Shown in pieces: positions 15,660-23,156 of a DNA stretch of 32,970 bases (the first letter of the stretch is position 1; the number at the start of each line of letters is the position of its first letter). The notes under the pieces were generated by a model, which saw nothing but the letters and a program-made list of their open reading frames with translations, ran no database searches and was not told the origin of the DNA. Source of the DNA: Thermoproteota archaeon (GTDB lineage Archaea; Thermoproteota; Nitrososphaeria_A; Caldarchaeales; Calditenuaceae). The position numbers were made by a program, and so were the translations under genes. Location: assembly GCA_030550235.1 (NCBI GenBank), contig JAUQPU010000004.1:63695-96664 (forward strand). Reading direction: 5' to 3'.

Positions 15660-17435
15660 TTGGACTTCTCACGCCTCGTCAGCTTCTACGAGAGGCTTGA
15701 GGCCACGACCAAACGGCTTGAGATGCGGGATATTCTAGTTGAGCTTTTCAGGGAGTGTGAGCCGGGCGAGGCTGAGAAGATAGCCTATCTGACGCTCGGA
15801 GAGCTCTACCCAGCCCATGTGGGTGTTGAGCTTGGGATGGCTGAGAAGCTGGCGATAAGGGCTCTCAGACTGGTGACCGGTTTGGATGAGAAGAGGATAG
15901 AGGAGATGCTTAGGAAGACTGGCGACCTTGGGCTTGTCGCGGAGCAGCTACTATCCTCGAAGAGGAGCCAGATGACTCTGAGCCTCGAGGAGCTGACGGT
16001 TGAGAATGTCTACAGCCAGCTTGAGAAGATCGCCAAGTTCTCAGGCGAGGGCGCGATGGACATGAAGGTTAAGGCCCTCTCAGGCCTGCTAGCCCAAGCC
16101 ACGCCCAAGGAGGCCAAATACATCATCAGGCTCGTCACAGGGAAAATGAGGCTGGGAGTCGCCGACATGACGATAATAGACGCGCTCGCCGCCATGAGCG
16201 GCGGAGGGAAGGAGGAGATTGAGCGGGCCTACAACCTCTGCTCCGACATCGGGCTCGTTGCCTCCACCGTGAAGTCTTCAGGCCTTCAGGGCGTCAGCAG
16301 CATAGGCATGAGACTTGGGGTACCAGTCAGGCCCATGCTGGCTGAGAGGCTCACATCGGCCGAGGAGATACTTGAGAAGCTCAGCAACCAAGGCTTCGCA
16401 GAATACAAATACGACGGCGAGAGGATGCAGATACACAAGTTCGATTCCCAGGTCCTAATCTTCTCCAGGAGGCAGGAGAACATAACATCCCAATTCCCAG
16501 ACGTTGTCGAGATGTGTAAGAAGGGTTTGAAGGCGCGCTCAGCTATCGTTGAGTGTGAGGCCGTAGCCTACGACCCTGACACAGGCGATATGCTACCCTT
16601 CCAAGAGCTAATGCACAGGAGGAGGAAATACGAGATCGAGAAGGCAGCCCAGCTCTACCCCGTAAGCCTCTTCTTCTTCGACGCCCTCTACATAGACGGT
16701 GAACCCCTCATCGACCTACCCCTCCAGGAGAGGAGGGAGAGGCTCTCCCGCATACTTGAGACATCTGAAAACTTCACACTCACAGAGGGAATAACAGTCT
16801 CGGACCCTGAGACGCTGGACAAGTTCATGTTGAAGGCGGTTGAGGCCGGATGTGAGGGGGTTATAGTCAAGGACATCTCGCCCAAGTCAATCTACAGGGC
16901 TGGAGCGAGGGGCTGGCTCTGGATAAAGTATAAGCGGAGCTACGTCTCCAAGCTCACTGACACGCTCGACCTAGTCGTTGTGGGTGCCTTCTACGGGAAG
17001 GGGAAGAGGAGCGGGCGTATAGGAACACTTCTAATGGCCGCTTATGACGAGGAGTCAGACGTCTTCAAGACGGCCTGCAAAGTTGGGACAGGCTTCAAGG
17101 ACGAGGACCTCGAAAACCTGACGCAGAGGCTCACACCCATGGCCCAGAGCCAGAAGCCCGCCCGCGTCGACTCCATAATGGAGCCAGACATCTGGATTAG
17201 GCCAGAGATGGTGCTGGAGATCATTGGCGACGAGATAACCTTAAGCCCAATCCACACATGCGGCTGGGGAGTCTTGAGGAAGGATGCGGGATTGGCGGTT
17301 AGGTTCCCAAGATTCACCGGGAGGTATAGGGATGATAAGTCTCCAGAGGATGCAACGACCGTAGGTGAGATAATAGAGATGTATAAGTCCCAGCTTAAGA
17401 CCATTGTTACTGGAGAGGAGAGTGAGCCTATCTGA
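15660..17435 (+). CDS. lig: ATP-dependent DNA ligase
   Basis: 591 residues, usual for archaeal replicative ligases. An N-terminal helical DNA-binding domain (about 1-215) precedes the adenylation domain with EYKYDGER; Lys250 is the nucleotide acceptor. Then come FSRR, ECEAVAYD, LFFFDALY, EGVIVKD and WIKYKRSY (motifs III to V), and the OB-fold with GTLLMAAYDEE. It seals nicks in Okazaki fragments and repair gaps. The start is TTG at 15660, since homologues begin very near MDFSRLVSFYERLEAT and no other start lies upstream in frame. The stop TGA is embedded in CTGA, overlapping the apparent CTG start of the next gene, and the GGAGAGGAG encoded at its own end would serve as that gene's ribosome-binding site. 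Confidence 0.96.
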   Translation: MDFSRLVSFYERLEATTKRLEMRDILVELFRECEPGEAEKIAYLTLGELYPAHVGVELGMAEKLAIRALRLVTGLDEKRIEEMLRKTGDLGLVAEQLLSSKRSQMTLSLEELTVENVYSQLEKIAKFSGEGAMDMKVKALSGLLAQATPKEAKYIIRLVTGKMRLGVADMTIIDALAAMSGGGKEEIERAYNLCSDIGLVASTVKSSGLQGVSSIGMRLGVPVRPMLAERLTSAEEILEKLSNQGFAEYKYDGERMQIHKFDSQVLIFSRRQENITSQFPDVVEMCKKGLKARSAIVECEAVAYDPDTGDMLPFQELMHRRRKYEIEKAAQLYPVSLFFFDALYIDGEPLIDLPLQERRERLSRILETSENFTLTEGITVSDPETLDKFMLKAVEAGCEGVIVKDISPKSIYRAGARGWLWIKYKRSYVSKLTDTLDLVVVGAFYGKGKRSGRIGTLLMAAYDEESDVFKTACKVGTGFKDEDLENLTQRLTPMAQSQKPARVDSIMEPDIWIRPEMVLEIIGDEITLSPIHTCGWGVLRKDAGLAVRFPRFTGRYRDDKSPEDATTVGEIIEMYKSQLKTIVTGEESEPI

Positions 17436-17992
17436 GCGGTGAGGAGTCTCAGGAGAAGGCGAGGCAACTGGCCGAGATAAAGGCCTGGATTGAGCGGAGA
17501 GTTATCGAGCTTAACCAGGAGCTCGACATGCTTAAGAGGGTGGGGAGCTATGTTGACGAGCTCCTGTCTCAGATGAGCTTCAGGAAGGCCGACACGCTGG
17601 CCAAGAGAGTGGAGCAGCCGCCTCCACCGCAGGCACCCGCAGAGAAGCCAATAGTCCGCTCAGTCAGAAGCAGGACAGGAGCCAACCTAGCAACAGTAAG
17701 CTACACCAAGGACGAGGTCAGATTCCAGCTGAGCCCGGGAGTAGAGCTCAGAAGCGACGACAAACCCTTCACATCCTTCCTACTCAGAAAAGTGCTTGAC
17801 CAGATGGTTGAGGAGGATAGGAGGAGGGTCGAGTCTGGCGAGATAGACGCCGAGAAAGTCCTGAACTACGAGATCGTATATGACGGCGAGAGGGTCAAGG
17901 AGATTCTTGTGAGGAATTATAGGGAGGATTCACGGCTGAGGGAGCTGATAAGCTCGGTCAGATGGACCCTCGAAACCGTATCAGCCAAATAG
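17432..17992 (+). CDS. Unrecognised coiled-coil protein coupled to DNA ligase; apparent CTG start
   Basis: From the first ATG (17528) the product would be 154 residues. The frame upstream of it clearly continues as protein: CTG at 17432 gives (M)SGEESQEKARQLAEIKAW, then IERRVIELNQELDMLK, an uninterrupted amphipathic helix that the ATG would cut in the middle. No ATG, GTG or TTG exists in this stretch. The CTG overlaps the ligase stop as CTGA, exactly the layout of the common ATGA overlap, and GGAGAGGAG lies 9-17 bases before it. I therefore annotate 186 residues with a CTG start. The protein has an N-terminal coiled coil (about 1-50), a PPPPQAPAEKP linker (about 65-75) and a C-terminal alpha/beta domain. 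No family is recognised; operon position suggests a DNA-related role, which is inference. Confidence 0.72.
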   Translation: MSGEESQEKARQLAEIKAWIERRVIELNQELDMLKRVGSYVDELLSQMSFRKADTLAKRVEQPPPPQAPAEKPIVRSVRSRTGANLATVSYTKDEVRFQLSPGVELRSDDKPFTSFLLRKVLDQMVEEDRRRVESGEIDAEKVLNYEIVYDGERVKEILVRNYREDSRLRELISSVRWTLETVSAK

Positions 17993-18013
17993 CATGCCTA
18001 ACAACGGGCATGC
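17992..18013 (+). terminator. Hairpin directly after the ligase operon
   Basis: GCATGCC, an 8-base loop, then GGCATGC: seven perfect pairs beginning on the last base of the stop codon at 17990-17992. There is no U-run directly after it, so it may stabilise or define the 3' end and not be a classical terminator. Confidence 0.4.
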
Positions 18014-18070
18014 TGTGAAGGGTTTAGCCACCTGTAGAGTGTGTTTAGGAATAATTAAGTATCAGGGGCG

Positions 18071-18232
18071 ATACTTCTGCTCTTCGACCCCAGACCAAAA
18101 GAGCGCTTGGGGGAGCTTTTTGACAGGGAGGAGGCGAGGCTGCTCAGGAAGGCTATCGCCACTCCAGTAACGCTCCTCCATCCACCGAAGAATATTGGGT
18201 GTATATCCCGTGCATCGAGTTGTACTCCTTGA
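18071..18232 (+). pseudogene. 5' remnant of an archaeal (MarR-associated/PF01637-type) AAA ATPase gene
   Basis: The frame encodes LLFDPRPKERLGELFDREEA followed by RLLRKAIATPVTLL, the characteristic start of a large archaeal ATPase family whose members begin with FDPRPK(E)R..LFDRE and then run into the P-loop. Here the similarity ends right before the expected G-x4-GK-[TS] (Walker A), where HPPKNIGC is read instead, and the frame stops at 18232. No standard start codon precedes it; ATA is the first codon in place. A TAATTAAGT element and a GTATC/GATAC dyad (18059-18074) sit just upstream. This is the front end of a gene whose body has been lost or replaced. Family assignment rests on pattern recognition of about 34 residues. 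Confidence 0.65.
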
Positions 18233-18440
18233 TGTGATTGTCCTTGTCAGTAATCAACATCGTCTTCCTTGAAGGTTTTGAGTAGACATCCCATGAGCCA
18301 TACGGTCCATACTCCCATCTGAAGGAAAAAACGGGAGGCGAGTTAGAAGGCAGCCAACCCCCTAAAAGGGGGGTTTTAGGCCACACCAGATCGAGTGACC
18401 TAGAACCCTCATAATACTTGCCCCAAATTGAGGGTAACAC
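18153..18440 (-). other. Possible gene fragment, unrecognised
   Basis: A 95-codon frame from a GTG at 18440 that overlaps the ATPase remnant at its 3' end. The part from SNSPPVFSFRWEYGPYGSWD to about HIKEYNSMHGIYTQY has amino-acid composition and codon choice that look natural, so it may be the tail of a deleted or transferred gene, but there is no ribosome-binding site, the 5' part crosses a hairpin, and I recognise no family. It could equally be chance. It is listed to account for the 490-base stretch between 17993 and 18482, which otherwise contains only the ATPase remnant and hairpins. Confidence 0.22.
18356..18380. repeat. Nested inverted repeat with G6 core
   Basis: CCTAAAA, GGGGGG, TTTTAGG: seven-base arms around six G residues (18361-18380). 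The preceding AACCC makes a second, mutually exclusive hairpin, AACCCCCT with AGGGGG (18356-18372). It lies 73 bases before the TATA box of the large surface-protein gene. Confidence 0.55.
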
Positions 18441-18452
18441 TTATCAGAGCCC

Positions 18453-18462
18453 AATATATATT
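18453..18462 (+). promoter_or_regulatory. TATA box for the surface protein-signal peptidase operon
   Basis: AATATATATT, centred about 26 bases before the ATG at 18483, so the message should be leaderless or nearly so. Confidence 0.6.
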
Positions 18463-18482
18463 GCTGGGTCAGAGCGCAGCAA

Positions 18483-21272
18483 ATGAGGGTAATACTCCTG
18501 ACCTGTATAGTGGCACTGGCAGCCCTAACATTCATACTTCTCCAGACACCTACAGCCGAAGCCGCATTAGGGACAATAACAGTCACTGTCCAAGACTATC
18601 ATGGAAACCCCCTACCAAACGCCTACGTCTGCCTCAGAAATGAGACAGGATGCTACCAGGCCCAGACAAACTCCAACGGCGTAGCAACATTTAACAACAT
18701 GTATACCAACAAAACATATGCCTTAAACGTCACGTATAGGGGGATAATGGTCAGAGAATTTACAGGCTGGAACTTCAGTAATCCTAACCACCCAAAAACT
18801 TTCAGGACTGGAGTATTTGACGTGAAGATATGCGTTAAGTCGAGTGGCAGTGTTCAGAGTGTAGCGGGGGCGGTTGTTGAGGTTAGGACAGACCAGACAG
18901 AGCCGGATCTGAATACGGAGCAGCAGACAGGAAGCGATGGCTGCGCAACCTTCATAAGACTACCGGGAAACAACACTCAATACATCTACAACGTCACCTA
19001 CAATCACCAAGTCTTCTCAATCCGGGTTGAGAGCAGCGAGGCTGCAGTAAATATCAACGACTCAAACTACAACAACATAGTCGTAGAGCTTCCTCTCTAC
19101 CGGCTCCGCCTGACGCTGCAGGATAGGGAGGGGAGGGCTGTCCAGGGCCTCAGAGTCAATCTCTGGCGGGGTGAGAAGAGCGGCCAGCCGCAATTGACTG
19201 CTACGAGCGACTCAAACGGCCTAGCAGTCTTCAGCCTACTCCCCGCGGGTAGCTACGTCTACGAGGTCGTCTACAAGGACGAGGCAATATACTCTGTGAG
19301 CTCGCCTGAGAATATTAACGCCAACAGGGATAGGGGGCCTATCACCCTCCCGCTGACCCAGCTAAGGGTGGAGGTATACGACCTCAAGAACAAGCCACTC
19401 TCCGCCTACGCCACAGCATACGAGCTTGTTGCAAGGCTCTACGCAGACTCAAGGCTCTACACCGAGGCGACAGGCAGCGGCGGTGTAATCAGCCTCGGAT
19501 ACATCTACGACGCGAGGGACTACCGACTGATACTCCTATTCCAGGGGCTGGAGGTCGCTGAGGCTACGTTAAGGTCTGATGATGTGCAGAGTGGCGCGGT
19601 AAGGATCAGGGCCAGGTTCGGAGACTTCACGGTAGTGCTGGACAGCTCAGGCTTCTTCGGAGCCCTACCGGAAATCATCTCAAAGAGGTCTAGCATCAGG
19701 CTCGAGGCCGGCGGCTACCAGCTGACAGAATCCTTCGGAAGCGCGGGCTCGGTTACTTTCCGCGATAGGCCAATCGTGGAATACAACTACTCGATAATAC
19801 TCGAGGGCGTGGAGATCGGGAAGGGCGAGCTGATACCTGCACATGGGGAGTCAAGACAGGTCAGGCCCAGCTCCTACACAGTCTCAATCCGCGCACTCTC
19901 CCTCGACGAGAGGCCTGTCGCTGGGACGGTCAGGATATCCTACGGCGGACAGGCACTCGGGACCCTCGAGATAGGGCGAGAGGGGGGTAAGATAGAGGGT
20001 CTAGCCAGGCTCCCCTACAGATACTTCTTCACATATATGGATGTTGAGGTTGCGTCTGGAGAGTTGAGCTTGGCGGATGTGGAGGCTGGGAATCTGACTG
20101 TTAGGGCCGCGGTTGCCGATGTCCAGGCCAGGATCCTCGACAACGCCGGGGAGGAGATCCTCTCAGGTGCTGTAGCAATCTTCTCGGCTGGGCGCTACAA
20201 GCAAGAGTCGGTGGTAGATGAGGAGGGCTGGGCTCTCTTCCCAGACGCGCCGCTAACTACAGGCATGCTCACAGTCAATTACCAGGGCGTAAAGGTCTAT
20301 TCAAGCCCAGTAACATACTCTCCTGAACAGAGGCTACTCGAGATACGGGGCACAGGCGTCTACACCATAGATTTCAGAGTACTCGACGGCGAGCGGAATC
20401 CGCTCAGAGACGCGGAGTTCAAGCTATCAGTCGGGACGCTATCCATAGCAGAGACACTCAACGAGACCGGCCAGCTCACGCTCAAGCTGATTCCAAACGG
20501 GACACTCTCAATTTCCGTCAACTACTTGGGCGTAAACGTGTTCACCGGCTCCCACCGCCCAACCCGGAACGGAGAGACCGTGGAGGTTGTCGCCAAGGTC
20601 TATGGGCTTCAGGTCGAGGTTTATGCGAAGGCGATGGAGGGAAAGGTGGCTCTTAGGGGCGCCCAGCTACTTTTAGACAGGGAGGATAGGAGGCTTGCCG
20701 AGGTTAGCACCGACTCCGGGGCCGCCTCTCTCAGGCTACCTGCCGGAAACTACATAATCCAAGTCAACTACAAGGGGCTCCCCGTGGCCGACAGAGTATT
20801 AACACTCAGCGGCAGTCAGAAGATAATCATCGAGGCCTCAGTATACGAGTTCGCTGTGAAGGTCTTTAGACTTGAGGGGTCTCCAGCCCCAAACCTCACT
20901 GTCAGATTCTTGAGGGAGGGCTTGGATGAGCCGATAGAGGAGCTGGAAACAAGTAGTGAGGGCTTAGCTTCGACGATTCTCCCGGAGGGTGTCTATACTG
21001 TGGTCTACGGGGATGGAAAAACCACCAACATGGTTAAACTCCCAGTCAAGTCAGCCTCAACACAGATACTCCTATACGGAGACCCGCGCGCATACAGCTT
21101 CTACCCGCTCATAGCCGCCCCAGCCCTAGCCGCATTATCTATATATGGTCTATACAACTCCTTCAGGATAAAATCAAAGGCAAGAGGCCCTAGACCTCAA
21201 GCCCAGGAGAGAGGCGGGGTGGCGGATTGGGCGCGGAGGAGCCGGGAGCGGTTAAGAAGGAAGAACGTCTAG
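18483..21272 (+). CDS. Large cell-surface protein with about ten Ig-like/carboxypeptidase-regulatory-like repeats
   Basis: 929 residues. A Sec signal peptide (1-27, ending TAEA) leads into about ten repeats of 70-85 residues. Each carries a variant of: beta strand, A-x-V-x-V, then a turn such as SNGVATF or DSNGLAVF, then LP(A/P)G(S/N)Y, then V(T/N)Y(K/R)G. Repeats start near residues 31, 103, 195, 283, 360, 450, 530, 610, 690 and 770. Most N-glycosylation sequons are in the first two repeats. A single helix (about 888-907, YPLIAAPALAALSIYGLY) and a basic cytoplasmic tail (RRSRERLRRKNV) follow, so the protein is anchored at its C-terminus. It may form a stalk or S-layer-like coat. A TATA box gives a leaderless message, and the gene overlaps the signal peptidase gene by 46 bases. 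Confidence 0.82.
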   Translation: MRVILLTCIVALAALTFILLQTPTAEAALGTITVTVQDYHGNPLPNAYVCLRNETGCYQAQTNSNGVATFNNMYTNKTYALNVTYRGIMVREFTGWNFSNPNHPKTFRTGVFDVKICVKSSGSVQSVAGAVVEVRTDQTEPDLNTEQQTGSDGCATFIRLPGNNTQYIYNVTYNHQVFSIRVESSEAAVNINDSNYNNIVVELPLYRLRLTLQDREGRAVQGLRVNLWRGEKSGQPQLTATSDSNGLAVFSLLPAGSYVYEVVYKDEAIYSVSSPENINANRDRGPITLPLTQLRVEVYDLKNKPLSAYATAYELVARLYADSRLYTEATGSGGVISLGYIYDARDYRLILLFQGLEVAEATLRSDDVQSGAVRIRARFGDFTVVLDSSGFFGALPEIISKRSSIRLEAGGYQLTESFGSAGSVTFRDRPIVEYNYSIILEGVEIGKGELIPAHGESRQVRPSSYTVSIRALSLDERPVAGTVRISYGGQALGTLEIGREGGKIEGLARLPYRYFFTYMDVEVASGELSLADVEAGNLTVRAAVADVQARILDNAGEEILSGAVAIFSAGRYKQESVVDEEGWALFPDAPLTTGMLTVNYQGVKVYSSPVTYSPEQRLLEIRGTGVYTIDFRVLDGERNPLRDAEFKLSVGTLSIAETLNETGQLTLKLIPNGTLSISVNYLGVNVFTGSHRPTRNGETVEVVAKVYGLQVEVYAKAMEGKVALRGAQLLLDREDRRLAEVSTDSGAASLRLPAGNYIIQVNYKGLPVADRVLTLSGSQKIIIEASVYEFAVKVFRLEGSPAPNLTVRFLREGLDEPIEELETSSEGLASTILPEGVYTVVYGDGKTTNMVKLPVKSASTQILLYGDPRAYSFYPLIAAPALAALSIYGLYNSFRIKSKARGPRPQAQERGGVADWARRSRERLRRKNV

Positions 21273-21811
21273 GCAGAGGCCGTAGGCTAGCCAGGTCCCT
21301 AGTCCCTATAATCCTCGCGGTAGGGCTGGCGCTCCTCGGCTATTTCTCTCTGGGGGTTGTTATGGGAACGGATACCCCACTGGTTGTGGTTCCGAGCGGG
21401 AGCATGAGGCCCACGATAAGCGTTGGAGACATACTCTTGATTCAGGGTGTGAAGCCTGAGGAGATCGTCGCGGACCCTGTCAAGGGGGATGTGATAGTAT
21501 TCTGGCAGCCTGGTGAGAGTGTGAGGATTGTCCACAGGGCGGTAGGCAAGACAGAGTACGGCGTAATAACTAAGGGAGACGCAAACGCCTACCCCGACTT
21601 TTTCTCACCCGTACCTTACAGCCTGATCGTGGGGAAGTGGACTGGGGTTAAGATACCTGCGTGGACCGGCCTAGGCTATCTGGCCCTCATATTGAGGGGA
21701 GAGCTTTACGCACCCCTCGGCCAGATAATCTGGGCTGCAATAATCCTCATCAACATACTTTTGATAGCTAGGGAGATATTCTTCTCTCCACGGAGTAGAG
21801 CCTCTCCCTGA
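21227..21811 (+). CDS. Signal peptidase I, archaeal/ER type
   Basis: 194 residues with a basic N-terminus, an N-terminal membrane helix (about 24-47), a catalytic domain and a C-terminal membrane segment (about 160-185). PSGSM (56-60) provides the catalytic Ser59; IVHRAVG has His103 in place of the bacterial Lys, and TKGDAN gives Asp118, the Ser-His-Asp set of Sec11-type enzymes. It removes signal peptides from Sec-exported proteins outside the membrane. TTG at 21227 is the start; it lies within the last 46 bases of the surface-protein gene in another frame, after GGGTGG. The tight overlap suggests co-expression with that exported protein. Its 3' end overlaps the convergent gene on the minus strand by 44 bases. 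Confidence 0.88.
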   Translation: MGAEEPGAVKKEERLGRGRRLARSLVPIILAVGLALLGYFSLGVVMGTDTPLVVVPSGSMRPTISVGDILLIQGVKPEEIVADPVKGDVIVFWQPGESVRIVHRAVGKTEYGVITKGDANAYPDFFSPVPYSLIVGKWTGVKIPAWTGLGYLALILRGELYAPLGQIIWAAIILINILLIAREIFFSPRSRASP

Positions 21812-22445
21812 CAGCGTCTACGATTGATGCCAGAGACCCCCCACCCGCAAGCCTAGCAGAGGACTCCAACAGGCTCCGCGCCTCAGACAAAAACCTGAGG
21901 GCCTCCTCACGCCTACCCATAGAGAGGAAGGGCTCAACCCTAGAGAGCCTCACAGCTGCCTCAACCAGCAGGGAGGAAGAGCGCGAGTATGGCCTCATCG
22001 CCGAGAGCCTATATCTGAGGGCTACAGGCCTGCAGCGGACCTGGAGCCAGACATCATCCACCGTGAAATCCTCTGCGATGAACTCGACGACGGCGTAAGC
22101 CTCGCAGAGGACTGGGGCCTCTACAGCCTCACCCACACCAAAACTCAGAGCCAGGACACCGAGGTCCAGAGCCGCCTCAACGATATACTCTGGAGAAGCC
22201 ACATTCACAGCGCCGCACCTGCTCCTCTGTATGTTCCGCGCTGTCTGGGAGGAGGCGTGGGGCCTCAGGAGTATGGTGGGTGGCTGGCGGAGGACCCTGC
22301 ACCCCATCGCGGCGGCGTGGGGCTCTCCACCTCCGCCGAAGGTAGTCACAACCACCTCGTAATGGACGCCCTCCTCAAGCCCCAAGGCCTCAAAGAGGGC
22401 TGAGGGCTGAGAACTAATCCAGCCTGAGCCGCATGGAGTATCCAA
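21768..22445 (-). CDS. DUF447-like protein (FMN-binding split-barrel-type)
   Basis: 225 residues from a TTG at 22445, about 33 bases after a CCTTAAGG TATA-like element. The segment HYEVVVTTFGGGGEPHAAAMGCR (shown in part: EVVVTTF, EPHAAAMGC) and the later CGAVNVAS-PEYIVEAAL match archaeal DUF447, a family with a flavin-reductase-like split barrel at the N-terminus and a helical C-terminal part; here the helical tail covers about residues 150-225. No reaction is established for the family. The protein is soluble. A start at a later TTG (in front of GLEEG) would give a shorter protein. It converges on the signal peptidase gene and is divergent from the small gene at 22526. Confidence 0.68.
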   Translation of the reverse strand: MDTPCGSGWISSQPSALFEALGLEEGVHYEVVVTTFGGGGEPHAAAMGCRVLRQPPTILLRPHASSQTARNIQRSRCGAVNVASPEYIVEAALDLGVLALSFGVGEAVEAPVLCEAYAVVEFIAEDFTVDDVWLQVRCRPVALRYRLSAMRPYSRSSSLLVEAAVRLSRVEPFLSMGRREEALRFLSEARSLLESSARLAGGGSLASIVDAVRERLYSVERRISP

Positions 22446-22525
22446 GCCCGAGGAACAGCCAATAGAAAACGCCTTAAGGGGATCAGATAAATCAATCTGA
22501 ACAACGATTTAATAGACAGTGCAGA

Positions 22526-22840
22526 GTGCTAGGATTCGTGGAGCCGGGCGAACGCGTCTACCACATAACCACGGGGGCCCAAGACCTAGAGAGAATCCTA
22601 CTGACAGACGACACAGCCTCAAGGGCCAACATAATGCTGAAGGATGCAAAGCTGCTAGTGGGCCGCGAGGGCTATTACATCAGGATAGTTGGGACTGAGG
22701 AGCAGCTGAAACGGGTTGATGAGCTCTTGAAGGATAAGGCGAGGCTTGTGGAGGGCGAGGAGCTGAAGGAGGTCCTCGCGAAGATTAGGGAGGAGGACGA
22801 GCGGGCCCTCTCCGGCTTCGGCGGCATCTTCACCGAGTAG
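22526..22840 (+). CDS. Small hypothetical protein, unrecognised
   Basis: 104 residues from a GTG at 22526, or 100 from a second GTG at 22538. A TTTAATAG element at 22508-22515 predicts a transcript start near 22534, which favours the second GTG and a leaderless message. The protein is charged and soluble with an alternating helix-strand pattern: VEPGERVYHITTGAQ, a helix with ERILLTDDTASRAN, a strand GYYIRIVG and two helices ending in GFGGIFTE. It has no Cys, no signal peptide and no motif I recognise. It stands alone, 50 bases upstream of tRNA-Leu. Codon use is like that of its GC-rich neighbours, which supports it as a real gene. Confidence 0.6.
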   Translation: MLGFVEPGERVYHITTGAQDLERILLTDDTASRANIMLKDAKLLVGREGYYIRIVGTEEQLKRVDELLKDKARLVEGEELKEVLAKIREEDERALSGFGGIFTE

Positions 22841-22890
22841 ACGCCAAGAATTAAATCCACCCAGCCCCAACCCATATATACGGGCGGCGC

Positions 22891-22997
22891 GCGGGGGTAG
22901 CCAAGCCTGGCCAAAGGCGGCGGCCTCAAGATCCCACCATCATAAAGGAGAAAGCCGCTCCCGAAGGGGTTCGTGGGTTCGAATCCCACCCCCCGCA
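22891..22997 (+). tRNA. tRNA-Leu (anticodon CAA) with 22-base intron
   Basis: Acceptor GCGGGGG pairs with CCCCCGC, discriminator A. The D arm is GCC...GGC, the anticodon stem GCGGC/GCCGC, and a long variable arm (TCCC-GAA-GGGG) marks it as class II. The T arm is GTGGG-TTCGAAT-CCCAC. The loop reads C-T-CAA-G, intron, A, so the anticodon is CAA. CCA is not encoded. Exon length is 85 bases. Confidence 0.92.
22931..22952 (+). other. Intron of tRNA-Leu, canonical 37/38 position
   Basis: Twenty-two bases from ATCCCACC to GGAGAA lie between G37 and A38 of the tRNA. Borders can shift by one base because A flanks the 3' side. Confidence 0.78.
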
Positions 22998-23122
22998 CAC
23001 ATATTTGTAGATTGGAGAGAAACAACACAAAAAGGAGTCATGTATTCCATGCATCACTCACTAATTAGCTCAATACTGCACAAAATATGCTGTGAAGAAT
23101 TAGTTCTGGCTTAAACGCAAAT

Positions 23123-23133
23123 AGTTTAAATAG
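23123..23133 (+). promoter_or_regulatory. TATA box for the EamA transporter gene
   Basis: AGTTTAAATAG, centred about 29 bases before the ATG at 23157; leaderless message expected. The 159 bases from the tRNA-Leu end to the ATG are AT-rich and hold no gene. Confidence 0.55.
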
Positions 23134-23156
23134 AGTAGAGATTCCAAAAGCTGACA

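Noticed and set aside
22675-23028. Minus-strand frame of 117 codons across tRNA-Leu
   Set aside because: It crosses a tRNA gene and lies antisense to the small gene at 22526-22840.
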